Assembly (NCBI GenBank): GCA_015207155.1
Contig: JADEXK010000053.1
Location: 1-42,785, forward strand
DNA length: 42,785 bases
Direction of reading: 5' to 3'
Source: Nostocales cyanobacterium LEGE 11386
GTDB lineage: Bacteria > Cyanobacteriota > Cyanobacteriia > Cyanobacteriales > Nostocaceae
The translations under genes and the position numbers were made by a program. The notes below the pieces were generated by a model. The model did no database searches, was not told the origin of the DNA, and saw only the letters and a program-made list of their open reading frames with translations. Below are positions 31,286-39,567 of the stretch, one piece after another (within the stretch, counting starts at the first letter, position 1; the number at the start of each line of letters is the position of its first letter).

Positions 31286-32404
31286 ATGTTGCCATTAATC
31301 CATTTGTTAGCTCAAACTCCTCCACCTGATAATGTTGCCCAGAGAGCCGCCCAAATTTCTCAGGCAGTTTCTCAAGGTTTTGATGAGTTGTGGCTAGAGG
31401 TGCTTGGAGGGCCACTTTATTCTGCAATGTGTACAGTAGGTACACTATTTGCCGTCACAACACTTGGTTTCTACATTTTGGAGTGGACAAAACAAGTTTT
31501 AAACAATGAAGAACAACGAGCTTTTAGTTCTTTTATCTGGCCTTTAATTATTTCGGCACTGCTGTTTAACAATGGACAACTTTTGGGAAGAACAACTGTT
31601 GGAATCAAGGATTATATAAATAATGTAAACAATTATGTGCTAACAAGAACAGCTGTAGGAGTTGACCTAAGAGCGGCTTATACCAGGGCTTTAGGTGTGG
31701 CAGCAGTACGAAGTGCTATCGGCAGAGAAATTGAGATGTGTCAGTCATCTTCGTTGAGTCCCCAAGATGGCATTGATTGCTTGCAAGAAGCAAGAGGTCG
31801 GCTCATGTCGCAGTATCCTAGCTACTTTGGTGCAACTGGCCCTTTTGCTTGGTTAATTGACCGCATAGATACTGTGATAAATGCACCAATCCAAGCCATC
31901 AGAGGCGGTGCTAATCCCCTTCAAGTTCTACTTGCTCCGTTTAGTGGGTACGTTGGCTCAGTTGTATCGGAGAATATCACCAATATATTGGTAGGACTAA
32001 GTGGGGCATATCAATGGGGCATAGAATTAACTATGCTTCTGAGCGCTTATCTTGGCCCTTTGGCTGTAGGTGGCTCACTATTACCCTACGGCTCACGTTC
32101 AATTTTTGCATGGCTCACAGGATATTTTTCTGTCGGCATGGCAAAACTAGGTTTCAGCATTATCACGGGCTTCGCTGCCGAATTAATTGCTAACTCTCGC
32201 TCAGACCAGCCTCTATTTTTCTTATTCACAATTGGAATTATTGCGCCTTTTTTAGCTACAGGATTGGCGGCGGGTGGTGGACTAGCATTGCTTAATCAAA
32301 TTAATAAAGCCGCAGATGAAGCTAAGAATTTAGCCAAAGATGTTGCTGTCACTGTGTCCACTGGTGGTGGTGGTGCTGTGGCCAAAATGATTCGTCCTAG
32401 ATAA
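31286..32404 (+). CDS. VirB6/TrbL-like polytopic membrane protein
   Basis: This 372-residue protein has a hydrophobic N-terminal region and about six membrane segments: SAMCTVGTLFAVTTLGFYIL, AFSSFIWPLIISALLF, a large central loop containing C-rich motifs (EIEMCQSSSLSPQDGIDCL), then LVGLSGAYQWGIELTMLLSA, IFAWLTGYFSVGMAKLGF, and FFLFTIGIIAPFLATGLAAG. The Gly-rich C-terminal tail is cytoplasmic or periplasmic. VirB6/TrbL proteins form the inner-membrane platform of the T4SS channel and lie after the VirB5 gene in most clusters. The start is ATG 31286. Confidence 0.7.
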   Translation: MLPLIHLLAQTPPPDNVAQRAAQISQAVSQGFDELWLEVLGGPLYSAMCTVGTLFAVTTLGFYILEWTKQVLNNEEQRAFSSFIWPLIISALLFNNGQLLGRTTVGIKDYINNVNNYVLTRTAVGVDLRAAYTRALGVAAVRSAIGREIEMCQSSSLSPQDGIDCLQEARGRLMSQYPSYFGATGPFAWLIDRIDTVINAPIQAIRGGANPLQVLLAPFSGYVGSVVSENITNILVGLSGAYQWGIELTMLLSAYLGPLAVGGSLLPYGSRSIFAWLTGYFSVGMAKLGFSIITGFAAELIANSRSDQPLFFLFTIGIIAPFLATGLAAGGGLALLNQINKAADEAKNLAKDVAVTVSTGGGGAVAKMIRPR

Positions 32405-32440
32405 AGAAGAAATGTACATATTCGACAATGTGAAAAACAA

Positions 32441-32815
32441 ATGAAAGAGTACTCAATTCAACTGTATCGGGATTTAAAAGTGTGGCAAGAAGCAATGGAT
32501 CTTGCTGAGAATGTCTACAAAATAACCAAATCATTTCCTGAAGAAACTTATGACATAACTTCACAAATTCGTCATATTGCTATATCTGTTGCAGCTAAAA
32601 TTGCCGAGGGCTATGGCAGAAGAATTCGTGGGGAGTATATTCAACTTCTTTACGTGGCACAAGGTTATCTCAAAGAATTAGAAACATATTTATTACTGGC
32701 AATCAAGCTAGAGTTAGAGTCATTGCAAACGATTAACTCCGTCCTCAATGAATGTGAGTCAGTTGGCAAGCTATTATTTCTTTTAATTTCTACCTTAGAA
32801 AACAAAACATATTAG
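32441..32815 (+). CDS. Four-helix-bundle protein (23S rRNA IVS-encoded type)
   Basis: This 124-residue protein has the family signature LYRDLKVWQEAMDLAENVY near the N-terminus, then FPEETYDITSQIRHIAISVA, AKIAEGYGRR and YIQLLYVAQGYLKELETYLL. This is the four-helix-bundle (S23/IVS-encoded) family, first seen inside 23S rRNA intervening sequences and now known as widespread stand-alone genes. Its function is unresolved; RNA or nucleic acid binding has been proposed. It is inserted between VirB6-like and VirB8-like genes, a place where no such T4SS gene is expected. Short gaps on both sides (36 and 18 bp) keep it in the transcription unit. Confidence 0.85.
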   Translation: MKEYSIQLYRDLKVWQEAMDLAENVYKITKSFPEETYDITSQIRHIAISVAAKIAEGYGRRIRGEYIQLLYVAQGYLKELETYLLLAIKLELESLQTINSVLNECESVGKLLFLLISTLENKTY

Positions 32816-32833
32816 AAAATAAAAAATGAAATT

Positions 32834-33622
32834 ATGCTCAAAATTAAACAAACAAACAAAGAACCAAGTTTACTGTTGAGTTACGGAGCGGCAGTTCCAA
32901 CTAGAGTAGCAATTGTAGCAGTAGTGGGATGTTCTGTAGCTTGTATTTCTTTGATTGTGCAATTTCTGAATTATGGGGCAATTAGCAGATTAGCTAAAAA
33001 TAAAGTACCTTCATTGATTCAATTGTCAAATGGGCAAACAATCTACGCCAAGGCAGTAGACCCAGCAGAACGCTCAAGTGAAACTATTAAACAGTTTGTC
33101 TCTGATGCCTTTGTTGGGATGTTCAATTGGGATGGATTAGTTCAGACAAATAATGAGCAAGGTAAGCTGGTAATCAAAACAGATCCTGGGGTAGAAATCA
33201 AGGGAATAGATAATAATGCTTCTCGAAAAGTGACGACGAAAGCCTATGAAGCGGCTTTCTCTTTGTCAGATAAACAAGGCTTCCGTTCAGCTTTTCTCAG
33301 GCGACTGGCACAAATGACCGACCCGGAAATATTTAGCGGTAATATTCGGGTAGCTATTGTCCCCAACTATATTTCAAATCCTCGCAAAATTAGCGAAGGA
33401 AAGTGGCAGATTGATTACCAATCTACTTTAGTAACCTTCAAGAAATTAGATAATGCTGGTGACGCTATTCCTTTTAATAAAACAATAACAGTTGAATCAG
33501 TTACCACACCGCAAAATCCTCCAGAAGATACTACTGAATTAGCTAAGAAAATATATAGAATTCGGAAACCGGGACTAGAAATAACTCAAATTACTGATTT
33601 AAACCTTGGAAAAAATAATTGA
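32834..33622 (+). CDS. VirB8-like T4SS protein
   Basis: This 262-residue protein has a short cytoplasmic N-terminus, one membrane helix (about 22-45: TRVAIVAVVGCSVACISLIV), and a periplasmic domain of about 200 residues. The domain starts with helices (AERSSETIKQFVSDAFVGMF) and ends in beta strands (GNIRVAIVPNYISNP, KWQIDYQSTLVTFKKL), as in the NTF2-like fold of VirB8/TraE. VirB8 nucleates assembly of the channel. Its position before the VirB10-like gene supports the call. The next gene begins 2 bp after the stop. Confidence 0.65.
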   Translation: MLKIKQTNKEPSLLLSYGAAVPTRVAIVAVVGCSVACISLIVQFLNYGAISRLAKNKVPSLIQLSNGQTIYAKAVDPAERSSETIKQFVSDAFVGMFNWDGLVQTNNEQGKLVIKTDPGVEIKGIDNNASRKVTTKAYEAAFSLSDKQGFRSAFLRRLAQMTDPEIFSGNIRVAIVPNYISNPRKISEGKWQIDYQSTLVTFKKLDNAGDAIPFNKTITVESVTTPQNPPEDTTELAKKIYRIRKPGLEITQITDLNLGKNN

Positions 33623-33624
33623 TT

Positions 33625-35193
33625 ATGAATGAAAATATCTCAAATACAGAAAATGAAGAAAATTCATCACTTGTTGATGAAATATTAAACATTGATGAAC
33701 TGGATGAATCTTTCGTTGAACAAGAAGATAAAGCTCAAGATGAGATTCAAGACGTTGATGAAGCTGAACTTTTGACCAAGCATGATGTGATTACTTCCCC
33801 TTGGTCGAGGCTGGGTATAATTGGTGTACCGTTAGGTATTGGATTTTTGATTTTTTACTTTCTGTTTAACAACATAATTAACGGCAATTCTCAAGCCACA
33901 AACCAAAGTACTAAACCTACAGAAACAGAAGCAACAGAACAATCAACATCTGAATCTAATAATGGAGATGTTTACGCTCAACTAGCATTAGCTAGACAGT
34001 CTGAGCAATTAGAAAAAATTTACCAACAGAAACAAGAAGCACCATCGCCTGAGTTACCAGAAACCTCTGAACCTGAAACAGTTCCTAATCAATCTCCAAC
34101 ACCGCCGCCACCAGCACCACCGCCGCCAGCACCTAGGAACTACTCCCCACCACCAGCACCGCCGCCGACTCCACTGCCTCCAAGGGCAACGCTAGACAGA
34201 GAATTAACTCAAGCTCCCGACCCAATCAGTGAACTGAATAGATTACGGAAAATGGGGTCATTTGGCAATATCGCCTATGCTGCCAATGAAAATGAATCAT
34301 TGCTTGCTTCACAACGTACACTCACAAGAATAGAGGAAGAGGAAGAGGAAAACGAACTTCCCATTACCAGCCCTCACCAAATCACTCCCAACCCACTTTC
34401 TAGAGAGGGGATTGAGAAAATACAACCTCGTTGGCAAGCAGAAAAGCGAAGTAGACAAGCTGAGGTAAATGATTTCAAGATAGCGTCAGTTAACTTTTTA
34501 CCCCAGGAGGCTCAAATTATCAATGAGCGCCGCAGCCGTTACCTAGTAGTTGGAGAGTTCGCTAGCGGCACTTTGATTACTCCTTTGGTTAAAGAGCAAT
34601 CCAATAGAAATAACCAGCAGAATGAAGACGGCAAACGTTATGTTGCTAGGCTCACTGATGACCTCAAAGATAATTATGGCAATGTGGCGATCGCTCGTGG
34701 CAGTTTAATGGCGCTGGAAATGCTGTCAGTTGATGGTGCTAGCTATGCACAGGTTCAGGTGACAAGCATCATCAAAGACAACACAGAATATCCCATCAGT
34801 GCAGGAGCGATTACTGTACAAGGGGATGGCGGTAAACCATTAATAGCTCAACAGCACAAAGATAAAGGTCGTGAAATTGCTAGATATGACATTACTCTGG
34901 GGCTAGTTAGTGGTTTGGGAAAAATCGGTGAGATCATCAATCAACCCGACATTGAAGATGACATCGAAGACGAATTATTAGATGGTCGTATTCGTCGCCG
35001 TACCCGTGTTAACAATACCAGGCGCAATATTGGTGGGGCTGTACTAGAAGGTGTATTCGGAAGCCTCAGTGAAAGTATTGGCCGTCGTGCCGAAACTTCT
35101 ACACAAGAAATACTCGCTCGCCCTAATGTTTGGTACATCCCCCGCAATACCAAAGTTACATTTTTGGTCAATCGTACTTTAGAGTTGCCATGA
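33625..35193 (+). CDS. virB10: VirB10/TrbI-like T4SS core protein
   Basis: This protein has 522 residues from ATG 33625; TTG 33619 is an alternative. Domains in order: an acidic cytoplasmic tail (about 1-58, DELDESFVEQEDKAQDE), one membrane helix (about 63-82, LGIIGVPLGIGFLIFYFLF), a long polar region with a strong Pro-rich segment (about 155-190), and a C-terminal beta-barrel domain with the TrbI/VirB10 look (YLVVGEFASGTLITPLV, LTDDLKDNYGNVAIARGSLM, NTKVTFLVNRTLELP). VirB10 spans both membranes and signals channel opening. The stop overlaps the next start (ATGA). A VirB9-like gene follows rather than precedes, a reversal of the usual order. Confidence 0.8.
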   Translation: MNENISNTENEENSSLVDEILNIDELDESFVEQEDKAQDEIQDVDEAELLTKHDVITSPWSRLGIIGVPLGIGFLIFYFLFNNIINGNSQATNQSTKPTETEATEQSTSESNNGDVYAQLALARQSEQLEKIYQQKQEAPSPELPETSEPETVPNQSPTPPPPAPPPPAPRNYSPPPAPPPTPLPPRATLDRELTQAPDPISELNRLRKMGSFGNIAYAANENESLLASQRTLTRIEEEEEENELPITSPHQITPNPLSREGIEKIQPRWQAEKRSRQAEVNDFKIASVNFLPQEAQIINERRSRYLVVGEFASGTLITPLVKEQSNRNNQQNEDGKRYVARLTDDLKDNYGNVAIARGSLMALEMLSVDGASYAQVQVTSIIKDNTEYPISAGAITVQGDGGKPLIAQQHKDKGREIARYDITLGLVSGLGKIGEIINQPDIEDDIEDELLDGRIRRRTRVNNTRRNIGGAVLEGVFGSLSESIGRRAETSTQEILARPNVWYIPRNTKVTFLVNRTLELP

Positions 35194-35942
35194 AAAATTT
35201 ACTCATCAGTGGAGCGATCGCAGTTATTTGTTTCAATCCGTTCACAGCAATAGCTTCTACTCCTGTTGTTAGAAATCTCAAGCAATCTCAAGTTAGTGGA
35301 GACAGTGCCACATTACATACGATCAATGTATGGAATGGTCATGGCGTTAGTATTTCTTTTTACCAGACTAACGAAATCATTAAACGTGTGTGGATTGATG
35401 ATCCTTCTCAAATTTTAATTGATACAGATGGTTGCTTAGAAGGAATTGATAGTAGCTGTCAAAGGCCAGGTGCAGGTTTGATTCACTTGCGCCGAATCAA
35501 ACGAGTTAATATTCCAGGACTACCGCAGAATTGGGCAACACATCTAACTATCATCACTGAAAAGCCTGGAAACCAGCGTCAATCCTACCACTTCCGAGTT
35601 GTACCTTCAGATAGCAGTCCTCAATATAGCCAAATAGCAATTGTTAATGAATCACAGCCCCAGCCTCAGCCCCAGGTACAACCAAAATTACAGCCATTAC
35701 TCAGCAATTTTAATACAGCAAGATATGTGAGAGCAGGAATGGCATTTGCTGTTGCAAAAGAATGGATTAATTCATCTGATTTACTTCACAAGCGTCTCGC
35801 TAACTTTATTAATTATCTCACTCAAGGGGATGAAATTTTGGTTGCTGCTGATAAAGCTGTCGTTTCAATGGAGTTAATCAATAAACTAATTGAAATTGGT
35901 AAAAATCAAGAAATAATCACAGGTAAAAATTATGAAATTTGA
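35190..35942 (+). CDS. VirB9/TraK-like exported protein (probable)
   Basis: This protein has 250 residues from ATG 35190, which overlaps the virB10 stop by 4 bases. A signal peptide (LLISGAIAVICFNPFTAIAS) is followed by a beta-rich domain: HTINVWNGHGVSISF, IKRVWIDDPSQILIDTDG, LIHLRRIKRVNIPGLP, and THLTIITE...YHFRVV. This resembles the N-terminal domain of VirB9/TrbG/TraK (pattern of Y/V..h...I.F....I..v..gd...., then P....tnl.i.t..g..Y.f.v). The classic C-terminal VirB9 domain is not clear. A run of PQPQPQ separates the domains. Cys residues (CLEGIDSSC) could form a disulfide. Confidence 0.5.
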   Translation: MKNLLISGAIAVICFNPFTAIASTPVVRNLKQSQVSGDSATLHTINVWNGHGVSISFYQTNEIIKRVWIDDPSQILIDTDGCLEGIDSSCQRPGAGLIHLRRIKRVNIPGLPQNWATHLTIITEKPGNQRQSYHFRVVPSDSSPQYSQIAIVNESQPQPQPQVQPKLQPLLSNFNTARYVRAGMAFAVAKEWINSSDLLHKRLANFINYLTQGDEILVAADKAVVSMELINKLIEIGKNQEIITGKNYEI

Positions 35943-37170
35943 AAAAACAAATAAAAATTATTTACAGTATTTAATATTGCTGAGATTATTGAAATTATTA
36001 GATAGGCGATATTTAATACTGTTTGGATTATTAGCAGTATTGTTCATTCATAGCTTTTGGAAATACGGAATTCTCAACCAAACAATTGGATTTATCATAC
36101 CTAAAGTATCGGCGCAAGTTCCTATTGTTAATTCCCGTGCGGGATTTATGCCGGATTGGTCAAGGCTTCGCTTTAGTGACATGATTGTGCAGGAAAGTGG
36201 TAGCGTGAGGTTTCCAGGAAGATTGGGGACAGAAACTAGAACTTGGATGGCAGGTCAAAGTATCGCCGAGTTTTTAGAGTTGGGCGATTTTGAAGAGGCC
36301 GATTTTGGCATAGAAAGACTCAGCGTGCAAGCGATCGCGCGCACCCAAGGGATAAACATCAACACACTGCGTTTATCCGATTTTGGATTATTAAGAACGC
36401 AGTCTATAGCGAATTTAGTACAAGCAGTCCCAAGCTTAAGGAATAGACATATTAACCAAGTTCCACCAATCAGAGATTTGGTGGGACGATCTGGCTGGGG
36501 AACTAGTGGCAGAATAGGTGACATTGCTCAAATCAATGGTGTAGGACAACTACAGCTTGGGCGAATCGACCTAAGCCGATATAGATTGACAGATATTCCT
36601 GGGGTAGAAAGAACAGCGATTCAAAGGTTTGTAAACTGGCAAGATACCTTAATAAGAGACATTCCGGGATTACCCACTTTATCTTGGAACAATTTTCCTA
36701 GTATCCCTACAGCTTCGCTGGCGTTTATTGGCAAAGTTGACCTACCTTTAGGTGATCTTGAGGCTAATAGAATCCGTAGTATTTCTGGTAGCTATCAAGA
36801 AGGTTTCAACGTTCCTTGCAATCTTCCTAGTTGCGCTCACTTTGAATTATCTGGGTTTACGCCTGGCGCTACAGGCGCGCAGTGGATATCAGGTAAATCC
36901 CAACAAGTGCGTGGGGGTTTTGGAATTTTACGGAGTGTCAACGGGGGAAGAGAACCGACGGGTCGCCATCCTTTTGGTTCCGCCTTTAAACAAGTGGTGT
37001 GGAATATCAACGAAGCTGAAGGTAGGGTTGACACCAGCATGTTTTTTAGAATTTGCAAGCGGATAGCTTTTGTTCGCACTTGCACTCCCTATTTTATTGG
37101 GCCTGTCCCCTTCATCAACTATCGGGAAAAAGACCCGATCATTCTTGGTAATCCTCCTACAGTTCCGTAA
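35932..37170 (+). CDS. Exported protein of the T4SS cluster, unknown
   Basis: This 412-residue protein overlaps the previous gene by 11 bases. It has a basic N-terminus and one hydrophobic segment (about 28-46), followed by a signal-peptidase-like VSAQVP site at about 60. The mature part carries AIARTQGININTLRLSDFGL, repeated short motifs of the form DIPG/LxLxxIDLS, and a C-terminal part with cysteines (NVPCNLPSCAHFEL; RICKRIAFVRTCTPYF). I know no family for it. Its fixed position between the VirB9-like and VirD4-like genes suggests a cyanobacterial-specific periplasmic part of the channel. That is inference. Confidence 0.65.
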   Translation: MKFEKTNKNYLQYLILLRLLKLLDRRYLILFGLLAVLFIHSFWKYGILNQTIGFIIPKVSAQVPIVNSRAGFMPDWSRLRFSDMIVQESGSVRFPGRLGTETRTWMAGQSIAEFLELGDFEEADFGIERLSVQAIARTQGININTLRLSDFGLLRTQSIANLVQAVPSLRNRHINQVPPIRDLVGRSGWGTSGRIGDIAQINGVGQLQLGRIDLSRYRLTDIPGVERTAIQRFVNWQDTLIRDIPGLPTLSWNNFPSIPTASLAFIGKVDLPLGDLEANRIRSISGSYQEGFNVPCNLPSCAHFELSGFTPGATGAQWISGKSQQVRGGFGILRSVNGGREPTGRHPFGSAFKQVVWNINEAEGRVDTSMFFRICKRIAFVRTCTPYFIGPVPFINYREKDPIILGNPPTVP

Positions 37171-37218
37171 GAATTCAGCACCCAGGAGTCAGAAGTCAGA
37201 ATTAATTCTGAATCCTTA
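37171..37218. repeat. Dispersed repeat, short copy D
   Basis: GAATTCAGCACCCAGGAGTC, then AGAAGTCAGAATTAATTCTG AATCC: only the end motif of the family, folding on itself at AGAATTAATTCT. It fills the gap before the VirD4-like gene. Confidence 0.55.
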
Positions 37219-37236
37219 CACAGTTCGTTAATAATT

Positions 37237-39027
37237 ATGAGCAAACAAAATACAGTAATCGCGCAACAACCATCACAGTTTGGGCAATTTCCAAATCAGT
37301 TATCCACTCAGTTTAATCAACTACAAGACCCACAACATGATATCGGTAAATATACACATAACTTATTTAGTCCCAACGGATTGAGTCTTTTAGGGATGTT
37401 AGGGTTATTGATTATTCTGAAAGTCTTTTTTGGTGATAGCAATAATAAAAAGAAACTTGCCAGTAGTTATTGGGGAGGAAAAAAAGAGATTGCTGCTGCT
37501 AAGAAAAAAGCCCTAAAACAGATATCAACAATCAAGTGTGATAGTGCTGCTTTATATATTGGCAAGCATCAATTTAAAGGAAGAAAAACAGAAAAAGGTA
37601 GTGTGGGTATTCCCTTTTATGTTCCAGATGCCCAAAGAGGTACAGCAGCTATTGGCGCTCCTGGTAGTGGCAAAACTTTTAGTGCTATCAATCCTTTAAT
37701 TTACTCAGCGATTGACCAAGGATTTCCCATAATTGCGTATGATTTCAAATATCCATCCCAAGCAAAAATTGCAGCTTATGCCAAGAAAATGGGGTACGAA
37801 GTGCATATTTTCGCTCCTGGTTTCCCTGAATCTGAAGTCTGTAACCCTATTGATTTTTTAAGAGACTCTGCTGATGCAGAAACAGCAAGACAGCTAGCAA
37901 CAGTTATTAATAAAAACTTCCGAATTATCAGTAGTGCCAGTGAAGATGGGTTCTTTGGCCCTTCAGGAGACCAATTAACACAAGCTATCTTGATGTTAAC
38001 TAAAGAGTTTGGTAATCACGCTGACATTATGACCTCAGCCGCTATCCTTTCTAGTGAGCAAATGGTTACCCGCTTAATGGCAGCTAATTTAAATCCTTGG
38101 ATTAGAATCGCTTTTGGTCAGTTATTTAGTTCTGCTGGTTCTGAGAAAACTGTTGCCGGAATCACTGCCACTGCATCCTTAATGTTTACCCGCTTCATGG
38201 CTAAGAATACTCTGGGATGCTTTATTGGTAAAACTACCTTGCCCTTAGAAATCAAGGGTAAGCAAATGATTATTTTTGGGCTTGATCGGGAACGCCGTGA
38301 TGCGATCGCTCCCTTGATGACCAGTATTCTACATATGACTGTGGCGAGAAATGTTGCTAAAAAACGCCAAGATCCTCTGATAGTAGCTCTGGACGAATTA
38401 CCCTCAATCTACTTACCAGACTTGTATAAATGGCTAAACGAATCTCGAAGTGAAGGTTTTTGTGGTGTCCTGGGCTGGCAGAATATGGGTCAACTTGAGA
38501 AGAATTACGGTAAGGAAGTAGCTAAAACTATCCTTGGTGCTTGCGGTACCAAGTTTGTCTTCAATCCCGGTGAAAACGATTCGGCACAATTATTTTCTAG
38601 CTTTTTGGGAGATGAAGAAATCAGATATAAACACAAAAGCCGTTCCACTGGTGGTGGGAAAGCCAATACGACAACGAGTGAGCAAGAAAAGACTAAGAAA
38701 CTCTTTGAGTCTGCCCAATTTCTCAAGTTGCCAGCAGGTAAATGTGTTTTTATCAACCCTGCATATTCCAATAAAAATGAGGGGTCAGTTCCCTTGCTAA
38801 AAACTATTAAAATCCCTAAGTCCATTATCTCAATCGATGATTACAACCAAGAACAATGGAGTAAATTAGTCGCTAAAATGGCACGACGAAGCACCCAAAG
38901 ACCTCCAACACAACAAGATTTAGATATCAGAATTAGAGAAGTAGACCGGAGACTGCCAATACCTGAAGACCCTGTGGAACCTGGGGTTCAGATGTTACCT
39001 GTAGATAGCCTAAAGTCAATGTTGTAG
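37237..39027 (+). CDS. virD4: VirD4/TraG-type coupling protein
   Basis: This 596-residue protein has one hydrophobic segment (about 48-64, NGLSLLGMLGLLIILKVFF) in place of the usual two. The RecA/FtsK-like ATPase core has Walker A GAPGSGKT (140-147) and Walker B VALDELPS (D386), followed by GWQNMGQLEKNYGKEV, the glutamine-containing motif of TraG/VirD4 proteins. It binds the relaxase-DNA complex and brings it to the channel, using ATP. The C-terminus (RSTQRPPTQQDL) is extended and polar. Start ATG 37237. The product name is firm; whether it moves DNA or proteins is inferred from context. Confidence 0.85.
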   Translation: MSKQNTVIAQQPSQFGQFPNQLSTQFNQLQDPQHDIGKYTHNLFSPNGLSLLGMLGLLIILKVFFGDSNNKKKLASSYWGGKKEIAAAKKKALKQISTIKCDSAALYIGKHQFKGRKTEKGSVGIPFYVPDAQRGTAAIGAPGSGKTFSAINPLIYSAIDQGFPIIAYDFKYPSQAKIAAYAKKMGYEVHIFAPGFPESEVCNPIDFLRDSADAETARQLATVINKNFRIISSASEDGFFGPSGDQLTQAILMLTKEFGNHADIMTSAAILSSEQMVTRLMAANLNPWIRIAFGQLFSSAGSEKTVAGITATASLMFTRFMAKNTLGCFIGKTTLPLEIKGKQMIIFGLDRERRDAIAPLMTSILHMTVARNVAKKRQDPLIVALDELPSIYLPDLYKWLNESRSEGFCGVLGWQNMGQLEKNYGKEVAKTILGACGTKFVFNPGENDSAQLFSSFLGDEEIRYKHKSRSTGGGKANTTTSEQEKTKKLFESAQFLKLPAGKCVFINPAYSNKNEGSVPLLKTIKIPKSIISIDDYNQEQWSKLVAKMARRSTQRPPTQQDLDIRIREVDRRLPIPEDPVEPGVQMLPVDSLKSML

Positions 39028-39035
39028 GAGTTTCA

Positions 39036-39536
39036 GTGAGAGCCAAAATTAAGGAGGAAGCTATCACTGACTTTCAGCATATTTACCACCTGGATCAAAC
39101 AAAAAAAAGATTGCTAGGAAACATAGTAAATGTTTTAGGAGCTACATCACACATTGTCAGTGCTTTTTACAAACAATCCAGCCTTAGACCCTCATTAAAG
39201 AAAGTTGGTATATATGTCAAGCTTGTATTTAAGCATGTCCAAAAAATACTTGATGAAAAATATTATGAGCAAATTATTTACAGATATCTTCAAGAAATTG
39301 GCTGGAGTGATTTACAATACATAGCTTTTATTGCTGTAAAAAGGAACTTTGTAGAAATTGACATTATTCTTAATCGGGTTATTTCTAGTACTCAAATCAT
39401 AGATTTAAAATGTTTAGGTGCCACCTGGATGCAATACGAAATTCTGCAAAAAGCATATACAGACATAATTAATACAGCTAATACTAAATTTTTAAGGAGT
39501 CAAAATTCAGGATTCAGAATTAATTCTGACTTCTGA
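39036..39536 (+). CDS. Helical protein of unknown function, repeat-derived tail
   Basis: This 166-residue protein starts at GTG 39036, with AGGAG 5-9 bases upstream. It appears mainly alpha-helical: DQTKKRLLGNIVNVLGATSH, LKKVGIYVKLVFKHVQKIL, and YEQIIYRYLQEIGWSDLQY. No signal peptide and no family recognised. The last about 14 codons (SQNSGFRINSDF) are encoded by a dispersed repeat copy, so the natural C-terminus is probably lost. The gene lies between virD4 and the DUF3854 gene, where a relaxase-associated gene would be plausible. Confidence 0.55.
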   Translation: MRAKIKEEAITDFQHIYHLDQTKKRLLGNIVNVLGATSHIVSAFYKQSSLRPSLKKVGIYVKLVFKHVQKILDEKYYEQIIYRYLQEIGWSDLQYIAFIAVKRNFVEIDIILNRVISSTQIIDLKCLGATWMQYEILQKAYTDIINTANTKFLRSQNSGFRINSDF

Positions 39537-39554
39537 CTCCTGAGTACTGAATTC
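39493..39554. repeat. Dispersed repeat, short copy E
   Basis: TAAGGAGTCAAAATTCAGGA and ACTTCTGACTCCTGAGTACT flank AGAATTAATTCT, giving an imperfect hairpin of about 60 bp. It supplies the 3' end of the 39036 gene and the gap before the DUF3854 gene. Confidence 0.6.
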
Positions 39555-39567
39555 TTACCTAAATTTT

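Noticed and set aside
23751..39554. CRISPR array
   Set aside because: Repeat copies are kilobases apart, palindromic and variable in length, without regular spacers.
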